Of a DNA stretch of 64,000 bases, positions 1-6,146 are shown in pieces. The stretch covers positions 1 through 64,000 of the forward strand of contig JBFXFT010000005.1 of NCBI GenBank assembly GCA_050178795.1. The letters are read 5' to 3'. The stretch is from STF1-184 sp050178795 (GTDB taxonomy: Bacteria; Bacillota; Clostridia; Christensenellales; UBA1242). The notes beneath the pieces were generated by a model. The model ran no database searches. It was given only the letters and a program-made list of their open reading frames with translations, and was not told where the DNA came from. Both the position numbers and the translations under genes were made by a program. Positions within the stretch are counted from its first letter, which is position 1. Each line of letters starts with the position of its first letter.

Positions 1-44
1 CTTCGGAACAAATATTTCGGGTTCAAATCCTGACGAGTGCACCA
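1..44 (+). tRNA. tRNA-Arg (UCG anticodon), 3' part
   Basis: The window opens at the anticodon loop CTTCGGA. It is followed by a 3' anticodon strand, a T arm (TCGGG, TTCAAAT, CCTGA), a 3' acceptor strand and an encoded CCA at 42-44. The loop gives anticodon TCG, arginine. The 5' half lies outside the window, so it cannot be told whether this is a whole gene or another 3' half like the one at 12750. Confidence 0.7.
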
Positions 45-57
45 AAATAACTGCAAT

Positions 58-87
58 AAAAAACACTCCCTTGTGGGGGTGTTTTTA
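58..87. terminator. bidirectional rho-independent terminator
   Basis: The inverted repeat AAAAACACTCCC / GGGGGTGTTTTT has a 4-base loop and A/T runs on both sides. It can end the tRNA transcript on the plus strand and the membrane-protein operon on the minus strand. Confidence 0.8.
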
Positions 88-103
88 GTACAAAATTTTT
101 ATA

Positions 104-928
104 TTAATTAAATGTAATCATTCCGTCCGAAAGACTGTAACTTAAATTAAAATGTTCGCTCAATAGGTTAAGCCCATCTAGCAAAGTTTCTCCAACAGTT
201 TGTTGTAAAGATGCCGCCGTATAAGTGTCCTCGCCATCATTTAAAATATCAACAATAAGTGTTAAAAGGCTATCATTGTCCTCAGCGGATAGATTGTTAA
301 CTTTTAAAGTTGACGATGTAACCTCATAATTTCCGCCAACTAATTCTATAGCACTTGAACTCGTCAAATAAACTTCGTTTGGTAGTAAGAAACCAAACAT
401 TCCAAAACTTTCTTTTAGGCTTTCAATATTTATTTTAATAACTATATCTAAATTAAAAACATCTGTAGAAACCTCTTCTATGGTTGTTTCTAAAATTTCA
501 AGAGCAAAGCCATCAATGGAGTTAACATTAAACCCTAATGCCTCTAAATTGCTAAAGTCTGCAACAATAGAGTTCATAAACCCTGCCACTTCGTTGTCCG
601 TTAAACTAAATGGCGTAGATAATGTATAATTTGAACTTATTAGCAATGGGTCTACCTCATCATATTGATTAAATATAGTAAGTCCAGCATTTTCTAAAAT
701 TGTCACTGCCGATGTATAATCGCTCTCGGTGGTTGGATTTGTCACAAGGTCACCTTCATCAACCGCTACAGATAAATCGCTATAAATACCATAGACTTCA
801 AAGAGATTTGATCCACTAAAATACGATATCTTGCTAAAAGCGACGTAAACGCCAACCCCAAGTAGTACCAGTACAAATACAACAGTAATAAGGGTGTTTA
901 TGCAACCAGATTTTTTGTTTTTTGCCAT
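104..928 (-). CDS. Membrane-anchored extracytoplasmic protein, unknown function
   Basis: A 275-residue protein that I do not recognise. The start is taken at the ATG encoding MAKNKKSG, because a GGTAGG site lies about 10 bases upstream; the frame is open further upstream but without a start signal. Residues 1-10 are basic, residues 11-30 form one hydrophobic membrane segment, and the rest is an acidic, Ser/Thr-rich soluble domain that should lie outside the cell. It is the second gene of a two-gene operon: the small ORF at 946-1041 ends 17 bases upstream and has a similar basic-Cys-hydrophobic start. No catalytic motif is visible. Confidence 0.7.
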   Translation of the reverse strand: MAKNKKSGCINTLITVVFVLVLLGVGVYVAFSKISYFSGSNLFEVYGIYSDLSVAVDEGDLVTNPTTESDYTSAVTILENAGLTIFNQYDEVDPLLISSNYTLSTPFSLTDNEVAGFMNSIVADFSNLEALGFNVNSIDGFALEILETTIEEVSTDVFNLDIVIKINIESLKESFGMFGFLLPNEVYLTSSSAIELVGGNYEVTSSTLKVNNLSAEDNDSLLTLIVDILNDGEDTYTAASLQQTVGETLLDGLNLLSEHFNLSYSLSDGMITFN

Positions 929-945
929 AAGAAAATTACCTACCG

Positions 946-1041
946 TTAATTCCAGTAGGTAACAAATAGCCATACGAATATGCCAATAACAATTATTGTT
1001 GAAACACAGCCACAAGGCTTTTTAAAAAACCTACCAATCAT
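946..1041 (-). CDS. 31-residue small membrane protein
   Basis: A short ORF starting MIGRFFKKPCGC, followed by one hydrophobic segment of about 18 residues and a short polar tail. A strong ribosome site (AAGGTGGGTGA) lies just upstream, and a good promoter at 1066-1094 lies before that. Its layout (basic residues, Gly/Cys, one membrane helix) resembles the N-terminus of the next gene in the operon. It may therefore be a partner, or the remnant of a duplicated anchor. Function unknown. Confidence 0.55.
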   Translation of the reverse strand: MIGRFFKKPCGCVSTIIVIGIFVWLFVTYWN

Positions 1042-1065
1042 AATGTCACCCACCTTTATGATAAA

Positions 1066-1094
1066 ATTATATATGTAAACAAATCAAAAGTCAA
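1066..1094 (-). promoter_or_regulatory. sigma-A type promoter for the 946/104 operon
   Basis: Read on the minus strand: TTGACT, 17-base spacer, TATAAT. It lies about 25 bases upstream of the start of the small membrane protein gene. Confidence 0.75.
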
Positions 1095-1139
1095 TTATAT
1101 TGGTAGTCAAATGACCGTCCAAAATTTTTTCAATATTCA

Positions 1140-1168
1140 TTGACATATTTTGAGTATTAAACTATAAT
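1140..1168 (+). promoter_or_regulatory. sigma-A type promoter of the tRNA-Arg locus
   Basis: A consensus promoter, TTGACA, 17-base spacer, TATAAT, ends 20 bases before the first tRNA-Arg 5' half. It probably was, and may still be, the promoter of the whole tRNA-Arg cluster. It points away from the minus-strand promoter at 1066-1094. Confidence 0.8.
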
Positions 1169-1188
1169 ATAAAACGTTTAAACACTAT

Positions 1189-1230
1189 GCACAGTTAGCG
1201 CAATTGGATAGAGCGTTGGTCTACGGAACC
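1189..1230 (+). pseudogene. tRNA-Arg 5' half (first broken copy)
   Basis: The acceptor 5' strand GCACAGT, a full D arm, the anticodon stem and the loop CTACGGA (anticodon ACG) are present. The tRNA likeness stops at GAACC, just after the loop. The consensus promoter sits in front of it. The acceptor strand would mismatch the 3' half at 12750 at one position, as expected for a decayed copy. Best read as the left remnant of an integration event in the anticodon loop. Confidence 0.75.
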
Positions 1231-1388
1231 GCGTCGCAATTTTAAACTAACGCTACAATTTTTAATATAAAAAATTTTCGCTCATGTTTAAATTGTTCCT
1301 TTTCCCAAAAAATATATTTTTAGGGAACCCTATATAAACCTTTGGGTTCCTTATATGCTAAAATTTAATATTAATCACCTTGAATTAT

Positions 1389-1463
1389 GCACCGTTAGCG
1401 CAATTGGATAGAGCGTTGGTCTACGGAACACACAGATAGGAGTTTGACAATTTAATATTATAT
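1389..1463 (+). pseudogene. tRNA-Arg, broken copy; 5' partner of the 12750 3' half
   Basis: The 5' half (1389-1429) is intact, with acceptor strand GCACCGT, D arm and anticodon loop CTACGGA. After it only TAGGAGTT remains in the register of a T arm, and the 3' acceptor strand is missing. GCACCGT pairs perfectly with ACGGTGC in the 3' half at 12750-12794. The two halves therefore look like one tRNA gene split by the island. The copy starts exactly 75 bases before the intact tRNA. Confidence 0.75.
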
Positions 1464-1540
1464 GCACCATTAGCTCAGCTGGATAGAGCGTTGGTCTACG
1501 GAACCAAAGGTCGGGCGTTCGAATCGCTCATGGTGCACCA
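1464..1540 (+). tRNA. tRNA-Arg (ACG anticodon)
   Basis: A complete cloverleaf: acceptor GCACCAT / ATGGTGC, D arm, anticodon stem TTGGT / ACCAA with loop CTACGGA, T arm GGGCG / CGCTC, and an encoded CCA. Anticodon ACG reads CGN arginine codons after A34 modification. It is the only intact member of the tandem cluster. Its acceptor stem differs from that of the split copy (GCACCGT/ACGGTGC), so it may have been brought in by the island to replace the broken gene. Confidence 0.93.
1496..1511 (+). repeat. att core repeat, left copy
   Basis: The 16 bases CTACGGAACCAAAGGT, from the anticodon loop into the variable region of the intact tRNA-Arg, recur exactly at 12750-12765. This direct repeat flanks the island genes and is the natural candidate for attL/attR. 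Confidence 0.65.
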
Positions 1541-1823
1541 GTTTAGCCTTATTTTATAGGCGTTGTAGAGATTTTAAGCCTCTACTTTTTTTATGTGTTT
1601 TTCGCAAGCTTTTTACTATGTTTTAATTTAATTTTAACACTAAAATAGCTTTTAACCCAATTTTATTTTTCGCAAAAAAATGACTAAATCACCCAAAATG
1701 TGTGTTTAGTCAAGATTTTGCTAAGATTAAGTCAATATAAAATGCAAAACACCCTTTAAAATAAGGCAGTATCGCTTAGTGTTTTTTAGTGCCGTTTTGC
1801 AATAAAAATACGTGGGTAAAATC
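1541..1823. other. Non-coding left flank of the island
   Basis: No gene seen. The words TTTAGTCAAGAT and AAAATGCAAAA occur here (around 1710-1750) and again in the right flank (around 12550-12600). They could be arm-type binding sites for the recombinase. An imperfect inverted repeat (GCAAAACAC...GTGCCGTTTTGC) lies around 1743-1801. Confidence 0.35.
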
Positions 1824-2498
1824 TTAATCAAAAAAATTTAGTTGTTTAAAAACATTTAAATTATAAATCTTTTTAAATTCTTCTGGACTTGATAAAACTT
1901 TTTCTAGCATATTGTTTTTTAATAATCCAACAAATATTGCTAATGATCGTGCCTGACAATTAATAGATTTTTTATCATTAAATTCTATATCTGTAAAAAT
2001 ATCATATTTGCAAATATCTCTATGCAAATCTTTTCTTTGATATACAGCATTTATATAAATCCAATCATAGAAAAATGTCAATGGTTGCAATTCCCATTCT
2101 TTATCTCGATAAACAAATAACTTTAATTTTCCTGAGTTTTTTAGTCTAACATCTTTCTTTGCCTCTATAGGGGTAGAGTACAATAAATCCTTATATGGAC
2201 CACCTTTTTCAAATTTTTTTGAGGATTGAAAAATATTTTCAATAAAATAAAATTTGTTTTCAATTTTTAACTGTAAATTAAATGCACTTAATTCAACCCC
2301 TAATCCATTATTTGATTTTGAAGAAACTTCCAGTATTTTAGAATTAGGATACTTCTCTATAATTTTATCGTGTAATTCATTAATTGATTTTTGTTTTTGT
2401 GATATTGCAAAACCTGTATAAAAATGAAACTCAAAATCTTCTTCATAAAATAAGTTAATATCATTATGCCTTGATATAAACACTTTTCTTTTAGCCAA
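1824..2498 (-). CDS. NADAR-like / DarT-associated protein, putative antitoxin
   Basis: A 224-residue protein. The start chosen is a TTG (giving MAKRKVFISRH): GGAGGTG lies 8 bases upstream, whereas the longer frame to 2534 runs into the preceding gene. Residues around 88-104 (YFIENIFQSSKKFEKGG) resemble the E-x-x-F-Q-x-x-K element of NADAR/YbiA-type proteins. KKDVRLKNSG, FYDWIYINA and the block TDIEFNDKKSINCQA look like strongly conserved family motifs. From memory this type of protein sits beside DarT-like toxins. The toxin gene lies immediately upstream and its stop overlaps this ribosome site, so the two are translationally coupled. Inference: it removes the toxin's ADP-ribose mark, as NADAR proteins do for guanine-specific DarT1. 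The family match is moderate, the enzymatic role unproven. Confidence 0.6.
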   Translation of the reverse strand: MAKRKVFISRHNDINLFYEEDFEFHFYTGFAISQKQKSINELHDKIIEKYPNSKILEVSSKSNNGLGVELSAFNLQLKIENKFYFIENIFQSSKKFEKGGPYKDLLYSTPIEAKKDVRLKNSGKLKLFVYRDKEWELQPLTFFYDWIYINAVYQRKDLHRDICKYDIFTDIEFNDKKSINCQARSLAIFVGLLKNNMLEKVLSSPEEFKKIYNLNVFKQLNFFD

Positions 2499-2505
2499 GT
2501 TATTT

Positions 2506-3297
2506 TCACCTCCTATAAAATATTGAATTATCAATTATAACTGGTATTTGTAATTTTTTATTTTCCAGTTCTGATATAACTATCATTTTTGCTAGTAAAT
2601 CTTTGACATAAATTTTTGTAACATAACATAACTCTATGTGTCCTTTTACTAAAACTTCTGCTTGCTCATCTGTTGGAAATTTTTTAAATATTTGAGAAGA
2701 GTTTTCATTCCTAATAAATAAATTTTCAATAAAACTAATAGGCATTATCTCTCTACCAGCATTTCTAGCAGCATTTGAAGGGCTACAATAAGAATTTTTA
2801 CCTCGCAATAAATTAATATCAAGTTCAATTATAATAAATTGTGTTTTATAATTAATTTCATAAGTATATCTTAATCTATTATTAGGATACTCAATACTAC
2901 AACAGATGCAATCAGTTTTGTTTTCTAATCTATCACTATCGTTACTGTTATAAATTACTTGTAGATTATTTAATTTATCCTTACTTAATAATCCATTTTC
3001 TAATATTGATGTTAAATTTTCAATATCTGTAAAATGATATAAAAACTCCAATTCTCTTTCTTTTATACAATGCTCTAGTTTTTCACAATACAATTCTTTA
3101 AGTTTATATGTATTTTTATAACCATTTATATCATAACTTTGTTTTTCACCTATATTTAATCCAATTAAAGATTGTGCAAAAGGCTTCTCATAACCAATTA
3201 GATCACCTTGTGATTTATTTTCATGAATTAAATATTCATCTTCTTCTCCATCTTCCCATTCAACTTTAACTTTATAGTTTATTAAACAATTATCCAT
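2506..3297 (-). CDS. DarT-like ADP-ribosyltransferase with GreA-like N-terminal domain
   Basis: A 263-residue protein with two parts. Residues 9-70 (GDLIGYEKPFAQSLIGLNIG, then KNTYKLKELY) match the C-terminal FKBP-like domain of GreA/GreB transcript-cleavage factors. Residues 84-232 match the DarT family: YHFTDIENLTSILENGLLS at 87-105 with His88, and PTDEQAEVLV at 208-217 with the expected catalytic glutamate Glu214. DarT enzymes attach ADP-ribose from NAD+ to bases in single-stranded DNA and are toxins. A Gre-type domain could direct the enzyme to RNA polymerase, whose transcription bubble exposes single-stranded DNA; that is inference. It is the first gene of a toxin-antitoxin-like pair. 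Confidence 0.75.
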   Translation of the reverse strand: MDNCLINYKVKVEWEDGEEDEYLIHENKSQGDLIGYEKPFAQSLIGLNIGEKQSYDINGYKNTYKLKELYCEKLEHCIKERELEFLYHFTDIENLTSILENGLLSKDKLNNLQVIYNSNDSDRLENKTDCICCSIEYPNNRLRYTYEINYKTQFIIIELDINLLRGKNSYCSPSNAARNAGREIMPISFIENLFIRNENSSQIFKKFPTDEQAEVLVKGHIELCYVTKIYVKDLLAKMIVISELENKKLQIPVIIDNSIFYRR

Positions 3298-3378
3298 AGT
3301 TCACCCAATTAAAAAATCATTACTTAATAATACCATAAAAATATATTATTAAAAACAAAATATATAATAAAGAACTCA

Positions 3379-4659
3379 CTACATCTCAAAATTATCTTTT
3401 TGTTTTAGGTTTTTCTTTTTTTCTTCTAAGAGTTTTTCTAGCTTTTGTATTTCATCCAGTTCATTTGCTTTAGTTTCATTAAAGTTTAAGGTTTTTTCAA
3501 TTGTTTTTGCTGATTCTATTTTAGAAGAGTAATCTAAATGGGAATAAATATCTGCTGTTGTAGAGTAATTAGAATGCCCTAACCATTCTTGAATTTGTTT
3601 CATTTGTATTCCGTTAGCAAGTAGTAAACTGGCACAACTATGTCTTAAATCATGAAGCCTAATATATTTTAAATTATGTCTTTTTAATATCTTTTGCAAA
3701 TTTTCTGTTAGAGTATCTGGCAGTATTAAATCACCAATTTCATTTACCATAATGTAATCATTGTATTTATTATTATAAGAGTTCCCGTACCAATTTTTAT
3801 TTTTTTCAATCTCTTGTTGTTTTTCAAGTAACATCTTTTCAATTTCTGCTATTAATGGTAAGGTTCTATAACTTGCACTTGTCTTTAGTCTATCACTTGC
3901 TAGCACTTCACCATTTAAAACTATCACTTTATGTTTTACTTTAATTGTTTTGTTTATAAAGTCAATACTATCCCATTTTAAGCCTATAATTTCACTTCTT
4001 CTAAATCCATAATAAGCTGCAATCTTAAAAGGTAGTTCGTAACTATTGCTTTCTAGGTATTGAAAAAGTTTTTTCATATCTTCTTCTGTATAAAAATGAT
4101 GTTCTGGTTTTTCTTTTTTTATTTGAGGTACAAAATCAGCATAATTCTTATCAATTAAACCTAATCTATAGGCTTCTTTTATGGCTGGGTGGATTACCAC
4201 TGCATAATGTTTTATTGTAATATTTTTTACTTTTGTTTCTTTACTTAAATAATCATAATATTTAACAATTGACTCAGTATTGATATCTTTTAATTTTGTG
4301 TTTTTAAAATATAGTTTTATTCTTTTAACTATATAACTATAGCTATTAAAAACATAAGGTGTTAGCTCTTCCTTTTTGCTTTGAACATATTTATTAAGCC
4401 AATCGACAAATACTATGTCTTTAGGATTATTCTCGGTTTCAGGCTTTTTGGTGGGCTTATTTACCTTAATTGTTTTTTCTTCCTTTAAGGGATTAAACTT
4501 TTTAATATAACCCTCTAGCATTTTTTGTGCTTGTCTTTTATTACCTCTTTCTTTAAGACCCGTGTTAAACCATTTTTGTTTATCGTTTCCATATTCATCT
4601 TTATAGTAAACAATTCCATACCATTTACCACCCCTTACATATAAACTGCTTTTTAACAT
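3379..4659 (-). CDS. int: Tyrosine recombinase (phage/ICE-type integrase)
   Basis: A 426-residue protein. An N-terminal arm-binding domain (about 1-60) is followed by a linker, an SAM-like core-binding domain (about 80-180) and the catalytic domain (about 190-390). The catalytic set is visible: Arg220 (GFRRSE), Lys259, His336 and Arg339 (HDLRH), His362 (LGHS) and Tyr372 (DIYSHL). It is the last gene of a tight operon; its ATG directly follows the stop of the excisionase-like gene. It should integrate and excise the island at the tRNA-Arg anticodon loop. The last codons, ending DNFEM, are nearly identical in DNA to the end of the degenerate paralogue at 4863. Confidence 0.95.
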   Translation of the reverse strand: MLKSSLYVRGGKWYGIVYYKDEYGNDKQKWFNTGLKERGNKRQAQKMLEGYIKKFNPLKEEKTIKVNKPTKKPETENNPKDIVFVDWLNKYVQSKKEELTPYVFNSYSYIVKRIKLYFKNTKLKDINTESIVKYYDYLSKETKVKNITIKHYAVVIHPAIKEAYRLGLIDKNYADFVPQIKKEKPEHHFYTEEDMKKLFQYLESNSYELPFKIAAYYGFRRSEIIGLKWDSIDFINKTIKVKHKVIVLNGEVLASDRLKTSASYRTLPLIAEIEKMLLEKQQEIEKNKNWYGNSYNNKYNDYIMVNEIGDLILPDTLTENLQKILKRHNLKYIRLHDLRHSCASLLLANGIQMKQIQEWLGHSNYSTTADIYSHLDYSSKIESAKTIEKTLNFNETKANELDEIQKLEKLLEEKKKNLKQKDNFEM

Positions 4660-4854
4660 TTACTCTTCTCCTAATTCATTAAAAAATTTAATAATGCTTT
4701 GTTTTTGAATTTTATATTTATTGTTTAATTTTTTCGATTTTATCGTTTTCTCCTTTATTAATTGATAAGCAAGCGTCCTACCTATTCCCAACATTTTTTG
4801 CATTTCTTTTACATTCACAATATCTGGGTATTCATTAAATAAATTTTTATCCAT
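4660..4854 (-). CDS. xis: Excisionase-like helix-turn-helix protein
   Basis: A 64-residue protein with one winged helix-turn-helix of the MerR/excisionase type: VKEMQKMLGIGRTLAYQLI, then a basic wing and IIKFF. It lies between the two recombinase genes. Its ribosome site AGGAGG overlaps the stop of the gene before, and its stop abuts the integrase ATG, so the three are translated together. The expected role is directing the integrase towards excision and bending attachment-site DNA. Confidence 0.8.
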   Translation of the reverse strand: MDKNLFNEYPDIVNVKEMQKMLGIGRTLAYQLIKEKTIKSKKLNNKYKIQKQSIIKFFNELGEE

Positions 4855-4862
4855 TTAGCCTC

Positions 4863-5507
4863 CTACATTTCAAAATCATCTTTTTGATTTTCCTTTTCTA
4901 TTTTTCTTTCTTGAATAATGTATAAACCTTTTCTAACTAAAATATCTAAGGCGATTATAATTCTACTTGTTCTAGTTAAATTTATTTTTCTATATAAATT
5001 CTCTTTTCTAAGCAGTAAATCATATCTGCACCAACAAGCAATTTTATCTATATTCTCTTCCTTTTGATATAACAAGTTTTCAACAGCAAATCTTAAATCA
5101 CTAAAATCGTTAAAACTCAATTCATTAGAATTTATTAATGTTTTTAAATTTCTAGCAACTGAATTTGTATTAACCCGTTCACCATATAAATTAGTAAAAA
5201 CATAATTTGAAGTTGCATTTTCTTTTACTTCTAATAATTGACTCCTTAAATACGGAATTAAAGGATAAACCCTTTTATTTTCATCTTCTTTTATATACTG
5301 CCAATTATATTTGTTTATACTCTCTCGCTCTTTAAATTTAGCCGTGTAAATACCAATCGTATTATTTTCAAAATCAACATCTTTCCACTCAATGTTAGCA
5401 ACCTCATACTTTTTTAGTCCATATGCAATTGCCATTTTATAAAGCAGTTCATACTTATGTCCTGACATACTCCTTATTAGCTTTTTAAACTCTTCTAATT
5501 TTTCCAT
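4863..5507 (-). CDS. Degenerate tyrosine-recombinase catalytic domain
   Basis: A 214-residue protein. It starts at the internal ATG (MEKLEEFKK) because TAAGGAGA lies 5 bases upstream. It aligns with the catalytic domain of the neighbouring integrase but has no arm-binding or core-binding domain. The catalytic positions have changed: the first Arg is Lys32, the first His is Ser136, the second His is Tyr162. Arg139 and Tyr172 remain with correct spacing. It should not be a normal recombinase. It is the first gene of the operon and coupled to xis, which points to a selected role, perhaps as a partner or brake of the integrase. It could also be a decaying duplicate. Confidence 0.75.
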   Translation of the reverse strand: MEKLEEFKKLIRSMSGHKYELLYKMAIAYGLKKYEVANIEWKDVDFENNTIGIYTAKFKERESINKYNWQYIKEDENKRVYPLIPYLRSQLLEVKENATSNYVFTNLYGERVNTNSVARNLKTLINSNELSFNDFSDLRFAVENLLYQKEENIDKIACWCRYDLLLRKENLYRKINLTRTSRIIIALDILVRKGLYIIQERKIEKENQKDDFEM

Positions 5508-5539
5508 TTTATTCTCCTTAACCTTATTTTTTGCATCAA

Positions 5540-5570
5540 AAAACACCTCATTATTTTCAAGGTGTTTTTT
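5540..5570 (-). terminator. terminator after the 5582 gene
   Basis: The stem AAAACACCT / AGGTGTTTT has an 11-base loop and A/T runs on both sides. It lies between the 89-residue protein gene and the recombinase operon and separates their transcription. Confidence 0.7.
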
Positions 5571-5581
5571 TTATTTAATTG

Positions 5582-5851
5582 TTATTTGTTTAATTTAGAC
5601 TCTAACCATTTTTTTGCATCTTCTGTAGAAACTAGGCTTGTTGTTTGATCTGTTGCTACATATTTATTTAATTTGTTCTTTTCTAACACTACTGCTGAAA
5701 AATCATTATCAATTTTGTCTCGAATAATTGTACCATAAATGCTATAATCATCATTCGCAAACCATGCAATTTCATCATGGTAAATTATTGAATTAGCATG
5801 TCTTGCATAACCAACTCGTTCTTCAAAAGTATTCGGTGATATTTTTTTCAT
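5582..5851 (-). CDS. Small protein, unknown function (89 aa)
   Basis: Starts MKKISPNTFEERVGYARH behind the good ribosome site AAGGAGGAG. There is no signal peptide, membrane segment or known motif. Its composition is mixed alpha/beta with many aromatic residues (IIYHDEIAWFANDDYS) and a C-terminal amphipathic helix. It lies alone between the lipoprotein gene and the recombinase operon, with its own terminator. It could be an anti-restriction or control protein of the island, but nothing in the sequence shows that. Confidence 0.6.
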   Translation of the reverse strand: MKKISPNTFEERVGYARHANSIIYHDEIAWFANDDYSIYGTIIRDKIDNDFSAVVLEKNKLNKYVATDQTTSLVSTEDAKKWLESKLNK

Positions 5852-6146
5852 ATACTCCTCCTTTCTTATTTAGCATTAAAAACTTAAAATACAGCTTACA
5901 AAAAGCAAAATGGGCATCACATTTGTGCTAAAACAAAGTGCATTTTTTATTATTTAAAATTGTTGTAAGGTGCCGCACCCCTCAAAACCTTATAAACAAA
6001 GGCTTATAGCAATTTAAACATAGTAAAAAGGTGCCACTTTCTTATCCTGCTTGATAAAATACACTAGAAAATAGTATAATTTAAACTATTTTTTTATCAT
6101 CTCAATATGGTAATTTAAGAGTCTATTTTGTTTAATTATAAAAATA

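Noticed and set aside
4863..5546. Longer start for the degenerate recombinase (MFFDAKNK...)
   Set aside because: The extra codons fall in the terminator region of the upstream gene, and the internal ATG has the strong site TAAGGAGA at the right distance.
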